A DNA stretch of 64,000 bases. Source: Serpula lacrymans var. lacrymans S7.9. Lineage: Eukaryota; Basidiomycota; Agaricomycetes; Boletales; Serpulaceae. Position 1 is the first letter of the stretch. Each line of letters begins with the position of its first letter. Of the stretch, positions 1-12,233 are shown one piece after another. The notes below the pieces were generated by a model. That model was not told the origin of the DNA. It did no database searches and worked only from the letters and a program-made list of their open reading frames with translations. The translations under genes were made by a program, and so were the position numbers. The stretch lies in assembly GCF_000218685.1 (NCBI RefSeq), contig NW_006763296.1:982715-1046714 (forward strand). The letters run 5' to 3'.

Positions 1-31
1 CTAATTCGCGTTTCTATTCCAGTCTCGAAGC

Positions 32-827
32 TATGTCTACCTCGCAAACTAAGGTCTATGGGGCTTTCCTAAACAGCCAGACCTCGCCAGTCCTTCTGGC
101 TCATGTCAAAAGCTCGAAACCTTCCTAAAGTTCACTTCAACCCCATACGAGGTTCGTGAGTCGTCGACCAGTAAAGCTCCAAAGCACAAGCTGCCCTATG
201 CCGATATCCATCACGATGGCAAGACAGTCACCATGGCCGATTCTCACTTCATCATTCGTTACCTCATAGAGAACGGCATCTCCACCGATCCAGACGACGG
301 TTTGACTCCTGCCCAAAAGGCCGAGTCGAGGGCATTCCAGGCGTTGATGGAAGACGTCTTGTACACCGCTATCGTTTGCGAACGGTGGTATGTCGATGAA
401 AACTACGCTACTTTGGTCAAAGAGATGTTCTCGTCGATCCCTTGGCCTATCAGGTCGGTGGTAACCTGGATGATTCGGAGGAATATCAAGACTGCTCTCT
501 GGCGTGCAGGTGTGGGGCGGCACTCTTTGGAGGAGATCTATAGGCTGGAGAAGGAAGGTTTCGAGGCACTGGATGCGCGTCTATCTTTGCACCTATTTTC
601 ACGGTGATAAACCATCTCTTATTGACATCACCATCGGTGGTTTCCTCGCGAACTGCTTGGACACAAAAGCGGACCCCTACTTCTCGGATAAGGTCATGGC
701 AAGCCCTGTCCTTCGCTCTTTCTGCCATCGGATAAATGCACCGTTGTTCCCAGAATACAAGCACCTGCTTGGTGAGCTCACCGCTGGGGATAAACCGTCT
801 GAAGAAGGCACTGCAGAAACGTCCTAG
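32..827 (+). CDS. GST/Fax-like (glutathione S-transferase fold) protein, frame broken twice
   Basis: The protein has the layout of failed-axon-connections/metaxin-like GST proteins: an N-terminal thioredoxin-like half (KLETFLKF near the start, then KLPY and DSHFIIRYL) and a C-terminal helical half ending in YFHGDKPSLID, as in that family. The likely start is the ATG at 32. The frame must shift by one base near position 93, between MSTSQTKVYGAFLNSQTSP and the frame carrying CQKLETF, and again near 575-600, between EALDARL and YFHGDKPS. Neither place has room for an intron or usable splice sites. The rest reads as normal coding sequence up to the stop at 825-827. Either the gene is recently dead or the sequence has two single-base errors. 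Such proteins are thought to bind glutathione or act in detoxification; the substrate is unknown. The promoter lies outside the window. Confidence 0.7.
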
Positions 828-1202
828 GTCAGGAGAGTTGGTCGAGTCTATCAACTCTTTGGATAAAACTGCATATAACATGTACAATACAATGATATTT
901 GATAATGAGTTACCCACCTCTCATTTCTTTACGTCTGGTCCGAACATGAATATTCATAGAAATAAACCACCTGCAATTAGAACAATCGATATTCTCATGT
1001 GGTTTCCTGGTCGTGTATCGAAAATTCCATATTAGGGTGTAAGATAGTCCTTGGCGGTGTTTTGGTGTGTTAGGATTTAACGCCTTTGCCAAACAACCGC
1101 ATATACGAGTCGCAGCTCGCAGTCACGGTAGCCACACCAAATCAATCACGGCAATTTCAGGTGTGTCCAAGACTAGATATCGCTCATAACTCACTATACG
1201 CG
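828..1202. other. Intergenic, 5' region of Arp3
   Basis: 375 bp between the GST-like stop and the Arp3 start. Only short, unconvincing open frames are present. It should hold the terminator of the first gene and the Arp3 promoter, but I see no clear TATA box or other motif. Confidence 0.5.
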
Positions 1203-2962
1203 ATGTCTTTGCTATCTCCCATTATTTGCGATAATGGTACTGGTTATTCAAAGATTGGGTATGTCCTGTGCGAAACGCCTGATATATATGGTCGCTAACA
1301 TGATCATGCTACAGGTTTGCTGGAAACTCAGATCCTTCTTTGTGAGTACAGTGGTTTGAAAGGTGTACCATTGATCTGCGAAGTAATGCATGTTGTTTAG
1401 CGTGTTTCCTACCGCTATCGCCACGCGAGGACCAGCAGCCCAATCAGCAAGAGCAGGGCCCCCGATCCCATCTAAACCTGGTAACCTTGCCTCGAAACGG
1501 GGAGTAGAAGACCTTGACTTCTTTATCGGAGACGAGGCACTCGCGAACGCCAAAACGCCAGGATATGGCGTTCATTATCCTATCAGACATGGAATGATCG
1601 ACAATTGGGACCACATGGAACGCTACTGGGAGCAGACTATATTCAAGTATCTTCGGGCTGAGCCAGAGGATCATTACTTCCTTCTGGTACGTCGATTCAA
1701 TACTATGATCAAGTGAAAAGTAGAGTTTGATACGTGCTTCGCGCAACTAGACTGAACCTCCCCTCAATCCTCCAGAGAACAGAGAACAGACTGCGGAAAT
1801 CTTCTTCGAGTCCTTTAACATCAAAGGACTGTACATCGCCGTTCAGGCCGTCCTTGCTCTTGCTGCATCATGGTCATCTAATAAGGTGACTGATCGCACA
1901 CTGACCGGCACTGTCATCGATTCTGGAGACGGTGTCACGCACGTCATTCCTTGTGCGGAAGGCTATGTCATCGGTAGCGCCATCAAAAACATACCTATCG
2001 CTGGACGCGACATCTCCCAATTCGTACTGAATTTGATGAGAGAGCGTGGTGAAATGACAGCAGTCCCTCCTGAAGACCAGCTCAAGATCGCGGGCAAAGT
2101 GAAAGAGAATTACAGCTACGTCTGTCAGGATATTGTCAAAGAGTTCCGAAAGTATGATGCAGAGCCTTACAAATATTTCGAGCGGTATGACGGCGAACAT
2201 AGTGTGACTGGACGGGTATGTATTATCCCTCATATCTCCCCAAATCTCCCATTTATAAAAGATGAACCTATCACCTCCAGAAATATGCCGTCGATGTTGG
2301 TTACGAACGTTTCCTCGCTCCCGAAATCTTCTTCAATCCTGAGATATACTCCTCGGACTTCCTCACGCCTCTCCCGGACATCGTCGACGATGTTATCCAG
2401 GCGTCCCCCATCGATGTTCGTCGTGGTCTATACAAGGTATGCAATTCAAGGGCTTGCATTCGAATCCACTACTGAGGCCTTATACAGAACATCGTTCTCT
2501 CTGGAGGTTCGACAATGTTCCAGCACTTTGGGCAACGCCTCAAGCGAGACTTGAAACAACTGGTAGACCGCAGGATTGATGCCAGTGTTGTTTCCAGTGG
2601 TAGTACTCAAAGGGTGGATACAATATTTCTTTTAAATGTTCATTCAGCTAACAGATCTCTTAGTCTTCTGGCGTCGATGTGGATGTCATCTCTCACAAGC
2701 GTCAACGGTGGGTGACTTCAAAGATTTATCTTTCCCTTTGGCTTATTTGTCTGCCTATAAAGATATGCCGTCTGGTTCGGTGGTTCCTTGTTGGCCTCTC
2801 TCGTGCGTTTCTAGCTGACTATTGCGTTACGTTGTGCAACCACACTGATCATTCGTATGTTTCCAGCCTGAATTCTATACTTCTTGTCACACGAAGGCGC
2901 AGTATGACGAAATTGGTCCGAGCATTTGCAGACGGTACCAGATCTTTGGCAGTGCCACGTAA
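1203..2962 (+). CDS. arp3: Actin-related protein 3 (Arp2/3 complex subunit)
   Basis: Arp3 is one of the two actin-like subunits of the Arp2/3 complex, which nucleates branched actin filaments at endocytic patches. Nine exons join in phase: 1203-1258, 1315-1341, 1401-1686, 1751-2215, 2281-2436, 2488-2613, 2664-2707, 2763-2802 and 2867-2962, giving 431 residues, close to the fungal norm of about 430-450. Actin-fold signatures are visible: [15 protein letters not shown] (phosphate 1) at the N terminus, [17 protein letters not shown] (phosphate 2), and [17 protein letters not shown] (adenosine loop). Arp3-specific signs are the long [14 protein letters not shown] segment and the end of the protein, [14 protein letters not shown] followed by [10 protein letters not shown]. 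All introns are 50-65 bp with GT-AG ends. The gene is intact. The start is the only ATG that keeps the conserved N terminus. Confidence 0.96.
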
Positions 2963-3200
2963 AACTAGAAAGAGCATTTACCAGCGATGTATTCTTCTTA
3001 ATCCCTCGGTGACGAAGGGAAGGTGTTGTATAGCTAAAAGTGGTGCTTATATGTTCTTTTGACATCGATCCGAGTTTCATAGGAGAGGATATTGCAATTT
3101 TACGGATACAAGTTGTCTAAAAACATGGCGAACCATTTCGCAAGGCAATATACAGAGCTGCATGATCATAAACCTAACGTTCTAATGTTTACTTATTACT

Positions 3201-5786
3201 TCAACTGGAGCAGCTACACTGGAAGCCCAACATTTTCTTCTCTCCCAATCCACAAAAGCGTCGCTCCTCTTTAATTTCAGCTTCAAGTTCGGTGATTGGA
3301 GTTTCTTCATCTTCAGCACCCCAAGGCTCAAATGGATTACAAGCCATCTATACCGATCAAGTTAATAATTAGCCGTACAGAGGAAGAAAAGTTACTCACC
3401 TGCATGACCTTTGCCAATATCCTCTTTCCACTCTCGTGGTCTCCTTCTACCTTCTTAATAACTTCTTCTAACACCCACTGTCTAAGTATGAAACGTGGGT
3501 TTGCGCCTTTCGCAGCTGCCTCTCTTTCCGTGTCCATGTCTGATGACCATTCGCTACGCTCGCTTTCAATACGCTTTGAGTACTTCTCTAACCATGCCAG
3601 CCAGTCCTCCGTAGCTTTAGTATGGTCCAGCCTCTGCTGATCGGGGCTACAGCTGAATAGGCTTGAGATGAACTTATCCAGATGTTGGGACTTGTTTGAC
3701 GTGCTGTCAGAAGACAGCATAGACGGACGGAAGAAGCACAGTTTGCGGAAGGTAGAGTGAAAGTCGAGCTTATGCGTTTCCATGATGTCTAAGAAAGGTT
3801 GGAATATCTGGCTTTGGTCCGTTTTGTCCTGCCGACGGAGGGCAAGACGTTTTCGGAATAACCTCCCGTATTCGACGGCACAAGTCTCCTCCAGAATTTT
3901 CTCCATCTCGTCTTTGACCAGCTCAGTACCGGCATTGCGCCACTCTGTAATCTTTTCGTCGGAGACGTCCTGTGCCCAGCCGGGAGAGACTGCCTTTCTT
4001 AAATTAGCTTCTGCTCCGATAAGGGGTGAAAGTGCACGAAGTAGGGCACGGCAAGCATAGACACTAATGGAGGGTAAGTAAGTCACATTTACACTCGTGT
4101 GTTCTGACGCTCACATCATGTTAGGTTGATACTACCAGATGATCAGCATGGTCAGAATTGATAAGGAAACGCATCGATAAATAAGTACCTTATAAGCATA
4201 TCGACCTTCTTCGTCGGTGTGGTTACAAATGTGGTATGAATCGAAAACATCCATGAATGCGTATGGACCTGAACATGAACAAGTAAACGTTGAGTAAATA
4301 CTAGATAATATAATCAGTTCTCAGCGTACCGTAATCAATCGTCAATCCCAGGACGGAGATACTAAGGTGCAGTTAGTGAATATTACACAAGACTAGTAGA
4401 AAGTCCAACTAACTTATCCGTATTCATAACTCCATGCATAAACCCGTAGGCCTGCCATGCAGCAACCATCTTTGCGTTTCGCTTGGCTACATCAAGGACT
4501 AACTCTTTACCCCAGGACTTGCCCTTATCCCAATCCACATTCTCTAGTTTCAATACCTTTCTTCCAACCCATTCTCCCAGCTGCCTGAGAGCATCATAGT
4601 CAGCACTTTGCTGTCCTCCTCCAAGGAAAAACATATTAGAAGGAGGAGAAAGTGCTTCAAAGTTGCCTATCCGTAAAAAGCTTTCCGCAACACGAGTGAA
4701 AACACAAGCTGTTTCGACACGCTCGCGAATCACAGGCAAGTCTGGAAGGGAAATCAGGCTGAGGGAACGAGTTGTTGGGATCGAGAGAGCTTGCATCGCT
4801 GGCGAGTAATGTTTCAGAAAATGAACCAAATAAAGGTAAAAGTACAAACCTTCAGAACAGAGGTATTCACGGATAGAAGATCGTAACACAGCCAGGCCGT
4901 CGGCACTGCGCGAGAAGGGAGTACGACCAGCGCCTTTCAGTTGGAGTTCGTACGTCAGGTCAGGAGAGGTTGGGTGAGGGGTTACCACTGCATATATGTT
5001 GTAAATGAGGTCAGACGATGATGACGACAAGAATTCATGCTCACAGACTGAAATTGCTCTGCCATCGCCAAGTTGACCGGCCCATGAACCAAATTGATGC
5101 CCACTGTATCTAACAGACCAGGGTGCAAATCCGGGACTTTCATTGTTTGCATTCGAATCAGCAGACATGAGCACACTGTGCCCACTCAAGACGTCGATGA
5201 GTTCCTGGCGGATAGCACCGGGTCCTTCCACAGGCACTGAGTCCACTCCTTCTTCATCCTCGGGAGCCAAAGCGGGCGAGCCCAGGGTTGCAAATGCATC
5301 GCCAACGTCCAAGTGAGGGATACAATCCCTTAAGCACGTCTCTGACAAGCCAATGAGCTCCCTCTTGTCATCCCTAGACTTCGCATGGTATTTTTGCAGG
5401 ACTGGTGTAGTCTGAGTATCGGCAGGTATAGACTGAGATATCACGGCTTCGCGGTCACTGAGCCATTTCTCTATGTAAGCAGCCTTGTCTTCTACGACTT
5501 CAGGTGGGTCTGGTGCAGTGATTTCGTAGGGAAATGGCAAAGGAAGTGGGGAAACATATGCAAAATGAGCCTGAGAGGGAAGAAGGCGGGCACGACGCTG
5601 AATGCTGGGCTTGTCCAACAACACCTCCTTTATAAAACCTGCAGCACTTGGTGTGTTTGGGTCCGGAGTAAGATTGTTGGTGATTATCTGAGAAGAAGGC
5701 GGTAGCGGTAAGCCTGAGATCGGAACTTTCGAGGTTTTAGACATGGTAGTCATAGATCTCAGAAAGAGAGCTCGCATATACAGCAC
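3201..5786 (-). CDS. selO: Protein adenylyltransferase SelO (YdiU/UPF0061 family)
   Basis: SelO is a mitochondrial pseudokinase that transfers AMP to protein hydroxyl groups and takes part in redox stress responses. Eight exons join in phase: 5786-5045, 4987-4850, 4798-4414, 4361-4330, 4268-4189, 4131-4115, 4063-3400 and 3347-3201, giving 734 residues. Family motifs are all present: [34 protein letters not shown] (nucleotide-binding Lys), GVMNTDN and TIDYGPYAFMD (metal/nucleotide Asn and Asp), and the NPFEPWG block. The C terminus ends CSCSS with a TGA stop, so cysteine stands where vertebrate SelO has selenocysteine. The N terminus ([17 protein letters not shown]) is basic, hydrophobic and free of acidic residues, as in a mitochondrial presequence; a later in-frame ATG would remove it. 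One exon is only 17 bp. The gene converges with Arp3, with 238 bp between the stops. Confidence 0.95.
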
Positions 5787-6033
5787 AAAGCGAGGAAATG
5801 TTCACGCAAACCTCGTCGTGGTTGTTGTCGAAGATGTTGAGAAAGCCCCTAGGAAAACAGCTCCATCGTTTCGTTTGACGATGAGCAAGCATGGAGCATG
5901 ACCGAGACGCTACTTGCCGGGCCGATAGAACACCCGGCTAATACAATTTTGTACTTGAAAGCAACACGATCCATAACAAATATACTAGTCCGTACGGCAA
6001 ATATGTCAAACCTTAGTCCACAGCACAGATTCT

Positions 6034-8243
6034 TTACCAATAAACCAACACTGCAGATGAAGCCTCGACCTCAACTTTCCCGGTCGAGATTATTTCTTCT
6101 ACCAAAGGACCAGATGCCACTCCCGATGCGAAGTTTTGTCCAGCCCAAGTTGTCAAGTTGGACGTCATAACGTCTGCACCAGGTGCTTGGAGGCGTCTCA
6201 ACGTAACTTCTTGATTTTTAAAGGGCAAGAATGCCGAAATATCAATAGTAACGTTGGGCCGTGGAGTCGTCTCAGTTTGGTTGTAAATCTCCAAGTTCAA
6301 GAGAGCTAGTTTGGATGGGTAATCCAAATTCGGGTTTTCGAGCTCATCCCAGAACCCGTAAACAGATATTTGACCTGCAGAAATATCGCCACCAGCTGTG
6401 GTAATAGTCGAACCATTGGCTTGTCTACCAGGGAAAATGTTCGCAATTTTCAGTGACCTCGAGTATCCGATTGCTTCGCTAACGAAGAGGTAAGCTGAAT
6501 ATGCTGGGAATACTTGAATTGGTCCATTTTGATTATCGACCGGATACCTGAGTAACAGGGGGTCTAGTTTCCGTTAATGAATTCACTGAGTAAAATCATA
6601 CCACAGGTTGTAGAGGGAAAGACCTCCATGATTCAATTGAGTAGAACTTTGTAGTGCGAGAGGGCCACCTTGGTGCACGTATACCCTGTAGCTCGTCGTC
6701 AGTTTTGAATTCAAAAGGAGTGTAGCAAACTTACCTCGACACATTGATAGATGCAGCATACAGAGTAGTATCCAACTGTGAGAAACGGTGAGAGAAGGAA
6801 TGACTGTTTTCAAGTCATACTCACCAGCCACATCGCTTGGCCGAACGTATTGCTAACATTGGCGCGGCCAGAGCAAGATACCGAGTTAAATTCACCTAAC
6901 CAATAGGTAGTCAGAATAGATTGTGAAGCATCACACTCCTTTGATACCGTACCAATGAGAAACGAGTCAGGGCCCAGCTGTTCTCGGACACTGTGAATGC
7001 GAGGCTGCCATAAGTCCAGATACCTGGTGAGAAAGGAATTATTATCTGCAGATTCGACGTCAAACACCAGCACTCACTGAGCCAGGCGAGTATGATTAAC
7101 CTATTTCAACAATTTAATAAGTTTTTTTTTGATTTATTCAAGGCGACCTCGAAAAACTCACGAGATTTGGCAATGTCGCGACAGCCGCCCTGGTGGGATC
7201 GCACACCTAAAGGCGCAAACTTAGGTCACCACGCTCTCGCGCGCGCTACGACAGAATACTTACACTATACTGGTATGTATGCTCGCTGCACGTTAGTACA
7301 GTATTTCCATCATCTGCTCCTGCCGCTAAAGCGGTAACGCAATTAAACTGGTCCTCAGCCTGCGTAGTGTTATATGGCCACAAGGGGTCAATGGCCGTGG
7401 CACAGAGTTGAAATTCAGGCTTGTTGATGTCCAAAGCTTTGGATATGTTGACGGACCAAGGCTATATCGGTGTCCCTCAGCGAAATAGCACCCACGGAAA
7501 TGGAAGGATGCTCACCTCCCAAATTGCAGTGTAGTTCTCTGCATCGAAATCAAGATAATACTGGTCCGGCTCATTACCAACTGAACGCGACATGTTTAAA
7601 TGTTATTCAAGAGAATTCGGAACAAAACACACTCTCGAAAGATAAAATCTGTGTAGCAGGATCTAAGCCATGCCAGGCAGCTTCAGCGACACTTAAAGCA
7701 CCGGTATAATTCAAGCTTTCTAAGTCCTGAAAGAGACGAATTGACTAAACGTACTAGTAAGCGGAAATGCGGGACACATACCAGAGTCATGATGATTTTG
7801 GTGGTCTCGGGCATCAGCTTAACAGATTCCCAAAATTGCGGGCCAATTGTCGTATTAACGAGAGTACCCGAGGACTCAATGAAGTTATACAGAGGTACAT
7901 CCAAGGACGGGTCCCAGAAAGTCGAATCGGCTGTGATGCCACCAATCCGTACTTCACCTGCGATTCCAGTTCTGTCTTTGATATTTTGAAACAGGTTCCT
8001 CGTGAGTTCGTTGGGTGAGGATGAATTCCCGACATATTCGACAAAGAAAGCAGTTTCGATACTGAAACTTGCCAATGCGGGATTGAGAGTAGACGAGGCA
8101 GTATCGGGAAGTGATGCTGGACCCGAAAGCGTCAAGGACGTCAATGCGGACTCGGAATCTGATACAAAGCTATGCATCGTCGTTGCTGATGCATAGCCAG
8201 ATAAGAGGATAGAGAATAACGCAGCGTTCGTAGAGAGCGCCAT
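6034..8243 (-). CDS. Secreted GH79 beta-glucuronidase
   Basis: Glycoside hydrolase family 79 enzymes of this type remove (4-O-methyl-)glucuronic acid from arabinogalactan and related glycans outside the cell. Eleven exons join in phase: 8243-7782, 7726-7633, 7580-7516, 7461-7264, 7206-7162, 7100-7078, 7023-6953, 6895-6825, 6775-6735, 6685-6602 and 6547-6034, giving 555 residues. The first 22 or so residues (MALSTNAALFSILLSGYASA) form a signal peptide; this ATG was chosen over one ten codons upstream for that reason. FEIGNEPD carries the expected acid/base Glu and GEFNSVSCSG the expected nucleophile Glu. After the barrel comes a beta-sandwich C-terminal domain typical of GH79 (DISAFLPFKNQEVTLRRL to the end). 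Many NxS/T sites fit secretion. The two catalytic motifs appear only when introns 2 and 7 are removed, which supports the splicing. It is divergent from the racemase gene. Confidence 0.93.
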
Positions 8244-8657
8244 GTCAGAAGGGAACAACTCTGTATCACTCACGTTTCTTGAAGCTGGTTTATGTAGCGA
8301 AGCCAGTCACGACGGGCCGACACAGCAAAGCGTACTATGAAAAGGACCACATGTTCTGTAAATTGTATATATATATTTCAACAGCGAAGAGCCTTGGTCA
8401 ATTAAAGAAGACTGTCTCACTCAGTCATGTGACAGGTCAGGCGTTCCAGTATATTTGGACATGCTTGGCTGCAGCTTCGGGTTCTAACAAGAATAAATAA
8501 TGCATTATCTCATCGGCTACCGGAAGCCATAAAGTAGCCGGGAAGGCTCGGTCCGGGCTACTTAGCTTGAATATCAGCAGCTACTGCCAGTGTGAACAAA
8601 TTGTGGGCTTGGGTGCAGAGTGCCATTTTGATCTTTGTATAGTAATCGATACGAGAA
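8244..8657. other. Divergent promoter region, GH79 / racemase
   Basis: 414 bp between two divergent starts. It contains a (TA)n run near 8368-8376 but no clear TATAAA at a usual distance from either start. No open frame here looks coding. Confidence 0.5.
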
Positions 8658-10257
8658 ATGTCCCTAGCAGGGTTGAAGGTCATTGAGGTAAATTTCGCTC
8701 CTAGTCTTTGCTGTATAGCCTCAGGCGCAAGTTTCTAATGACAGTTGTCTTAGTTTGCCGGCTTAGCTCCAGCGCCTTTTGCTGGCCTCGTTCTTGCTGA
8801 CCATGGTGCTGAGGTCATTCGCATTGACCCGCCATCTCCGTTCAATAACGATATCCTCTGCAGAGGAAAGACGTCTATCGCGATCAATTTAAAAACCCGT
8901 AGCGGCCTCGTAGTGGCAAAGAAACTGATTACGCAGGCCGACATACTCATCGACCCATTCAGACCTGGTGTGTTGGAAAGACTTGGCCTAGGACCTGAAA
9001 TATTCCTTGGTTCTGAAGAAACGAAAGGTCTCAATGACAAGCTTATTTTTGCGAGAGTAGTGGGGTGAGTACTGCATATCATCAATAGTGACAGTTGCCT
9101 TCGAACTTTTAGTCGTGGACCTTGAATAGCTTCCCAAGGGCCGGTAAGTAATGCCCGAGCTGATATAGGTCAAAATATATTGAGCGGACATTAGGGCCTC
9201 ATAAAACGATGGCTGGTAAAGTTGTCTGCCAGTGTTGAGCTCAGAGCATGTTTCACATTGGGAGGTACATTACACAGGTCACGATATAAACTATCTAGCT
9301 ACCAGTGGTGTTTTGTCAGTAAGTGCTGCTTATAGGTTCAAATTCTGCTCACTGAAACTCTTCAATAACCTCTTTCTACAAGATGTTACCGGGTACACAA
9401 GAGAAGCCAAGCTTCCCTCTCAATCTCCTGGCAGATTTTGGGGGAGGTGGCTTGATGTGCGCTACTGGCATATTACTTGCTCTTGTCGAACGCGGCAAGA
9501 GTGGAAAGGGGCAAGTTGTGTGTACAGATATGGTTTGTTGCAGACCCTTCTTTGTATTCATGTAATAACAATAAATACCAGGTTTCGGGAACGCGCTACC
9601 TTTCATCTTTCCCCCTCTTACATGCATCCGAATCATCGCCCTACTTTTCCCAAAATCGAGGCTCTAACATCCTTGATGGCGGTGCGCCTTTCTACGATGT
9701 GTATACGTGCTCCGACGGCAGGTGGATGAGCGTGGGCTGTGTGGAACCTGTTTTCTTCGCAGAGTTTATAGCCAGGTTCGATAAAGCTCTTCAGAACGAA
9801 GGAATAAACTCGAGCTGGAAGCCATCGCAGGCTACGCAGACGAAGAAAGAGGACTGGCCAAACTTGAAGCAATATTTACACGACGGGTTCAAAAGCAGAC
9901 CAAGAGAATTCTGGGAAATTGTTTTCCATGGTGCGTTTCAGAGCTTTACTCTCTAGGGTTTTATTTACTCCTTGCGGTATGGCAGAGACGGACGCTTGCG
10001 TACTACCTGTTCTGTCACCTAAGGAGGCCGAAAATCTGGATTCGTCCCTTTACCCTGCGCCCCACCCACATCTCAGCAGAACACCTTCATCTCCGCCATT
10101 GCTACCGGACGGTGGTTTTGGTAAGAGTTCGCGCCTGGAGCCAGGAGCGCACACGGAACAAATTCTAACTTCACTCGGATATACAATCGAAGAACAGAAG
10201 GAGCTTGCTTTAGGAGGAGCTTTTGGGCAAGATGCACGGATAGAGCCCAAGTTGTAG
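8658..10257 (+). CDS. Alpha-methylacyl-CoA racemase (CaiB/BaiF CoA-transferase fold)
   Basis: AMACR interconverts R- and S-2-methylacyl-CoA so that branched fatty acids can enter beta-oxidation, in peroxisomes or mitochondria. Eight exons join in phase: 8658-8687, 8754-9064, 9130-9143, 9195-9215, 9278-9318, 9383-9532, 9582-9930 and 9986-10257. Signatures are [25 protein letters not shown] near the N terminus (quoted here only in part as the CaiB nucleotide/CoA-binding region), [32 protein letters not shown] with the expected catalytic His, and [11 protein letters not shown] with the expected catalytic Asp. Exons of 14 and 21 bp make automatic prediction of this gene likely to fail near 9130-9215. 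The C terminus ends RIEPKL with no clear PTS1 signal. The start [13 protein letters not shown], matches the family beginning. It may act with the acyl-CoA dehydrogenase at 13-15.5 kb. Confidence 0.92.
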
Positions 10258-10448
10258 TCTATAATAATGGAAGCTACCATGCGGTATTTCCAGCACATAA
10301 ATCGAATTCAGTATTCTAGTGAAGTCAAGACATGAGATGAGCGAGTACGATGCAAGAGTGGAGAGACAGGTAGTGCTATGCAGCTATAGTACGTACGGGA
10401 TAGCTCCTTGGCGGACTAATATACAGAGGGATGCCAATAGTTGGGATA

Positions 10449-12233
10449 CTATGCTGAGATAGGTCGTGGTGGCGGGTTCTGTAAGTTAACGTAGATATAC
10501 CGTGGTGATGTACTGATCGAGATACCATATTGCTTTTGAAACTGGAGAAATTGAGCCTGGCGAGTTCTCAGTTGGCGGAACTCGTAAACCTGTCGGTCAT
10601 CTGCGAATGCCCAGTTGTTACTCGCATGCGGATCCAATGGTTTGCAAGCCACAACTTGAGTCTGTGCGAACATTTGCAGCCTCTGCAGTTCAGTCTGCAG
10701 CCGAGGGGTAAATGTTTCTGAATTGGGCCCTGAGAAGCGCACCATATCAATGGATCTACCAAGAGCACTTCGACCTGCAAGAAAATCACAAAGTATGGAC
10801 ATGGTAGGCGAAAATCCGGTTTCGTCGTCTCCTTCATCTGGGTGGCTTCTATGTACCTCCGTAAACAATGTTATAGTCCTCAATTCCGGCCACAGGGGAG
10901 AAGTACCAAGCATCAAGGCTTGTTTGTCGCTATTCAAGAGAAGGCGCATCAGGGACGTTCGTAAGTCGATGGGTACTGAAAGATTGCTGATGGCAGGAGT
11001 TGAGCGCAGGAGGTACAAGTCTACGTCACTAGGTATTCTGCAGCCAGATAGCTGAAGAGAGTGCAAGCGTTGGAAATGGGTTGGGTATGATTCTGTGATA
11101 TGTTTGGAAACGGATGATACGGCGGCTGCATTGAAGTCAACGAGCGACAAAGTCTGAAGGTTGGGCACAGAAATAAGTTTAAAGAACCCTGAGACGCGGG
11201 AACCATTGAAGGGTATGTTTCCGTGTATGTTTCCGTGGAGGGACAAGTCTTGGAGTGATAGTAGTTCAATAGTCGGTCCACTAAAGTCCCGTTCGAGACC
11301 GCTGATTGACCCTGTGACATGAAGAGTGGTTAGTGATTTGAATGACGTCATGATGCGATGGAAGGAGTCGCGATCAAGAGAGTGTCGCGTCACTGGAGAA
11401 TGCGAAACGTTCAAGGAGACTGCCTGTAATTTTGGGAAAGAAACTGGGATGCTATCCACATGTACCTCAGCTAGAAGGGGAGCTCCACCTGCAAAAATTG
11501 GACAGTGGGGATAAGGTGTTGTCGTATCCTGACAAGTAACTTTGAAACGCTTTAGCGAGGGTGCAGCCACGTCGCGAAACAGTGCAAGAACATCATTAAG
11601 CTCCTGGCGCCCATCGGTATCTATGATGAGTTCTCGAAAGGCACTGACGCGGGGTATCAAGGTTGTCGTTACAGTTTGGATATATTGCTGGTGAGTGTTC
11701 CTTGGCCCTAGATGGACATCAAGGAGACACCCATTGGATCTTTTAACATATTCCAAAATCGAGCCCTCCCCATGCAACATGGGGTATTTAATTGAAGACC
11801 AAAGAGATGGAATGCCAATAGCAACTTCACGCCAGCGGCGTGTAACGTGAGACAGTCGTACTTCGATGGGTAATACTCGCTTGACACCAAACCACGTTGG
11901 AGGGAGGTGTCGGCACTCTTCGAATATCAAAGCAAGGATATCTGAGGGAAGACGTGATACAGGTGCACTCTGATTCCGGATATGGGCCGCACGAGCTTGT
12001 AAGTGACGGATAGAGATTTGAATGTGGATGATGTGGCGGAGCAAATTGTTATGTTTCGTTTGTAAATCAGTGATTTTGTCAGAGATTTCGTCGATCTCCT
12101 GCTGCGCTACATCGCCAAGTTTAACATGAGCATCAACTAGAGCACATATCTATAATATTCCATATTAGTATGGTAGGCGATGAAAAGTATACTGAATTGT
12201 ACGAACATCGTAAGCACATGGATTTGTAGACAT
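10449..12233 (-). CDS. F-box protein with N-terminal coiled coil
   Basis: Two exons join in phase (12233-12207 and 12149-10449), giving 575 residues. The N terminus is a predicted coiled coil (QQEIDEISDKITDLQ and onwards), followed by the basidiomycete F-box start PVSRLPSDILALIFEECR and WREVAIGIPSLWSSI. The rest is leucine-rich with irregular repeats, as in the large agaricomycete F-box/LRR families. F-box proteins link substrates to the SCF ubiquitin ligase through Skp1; the target of this one is unknown. The first donor, GTTCGT, is a weak one, so the first nine codons are less sure than the rest. The gene converges with the racemase, with under 200 bp between the stops. Confidence 0.88.
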
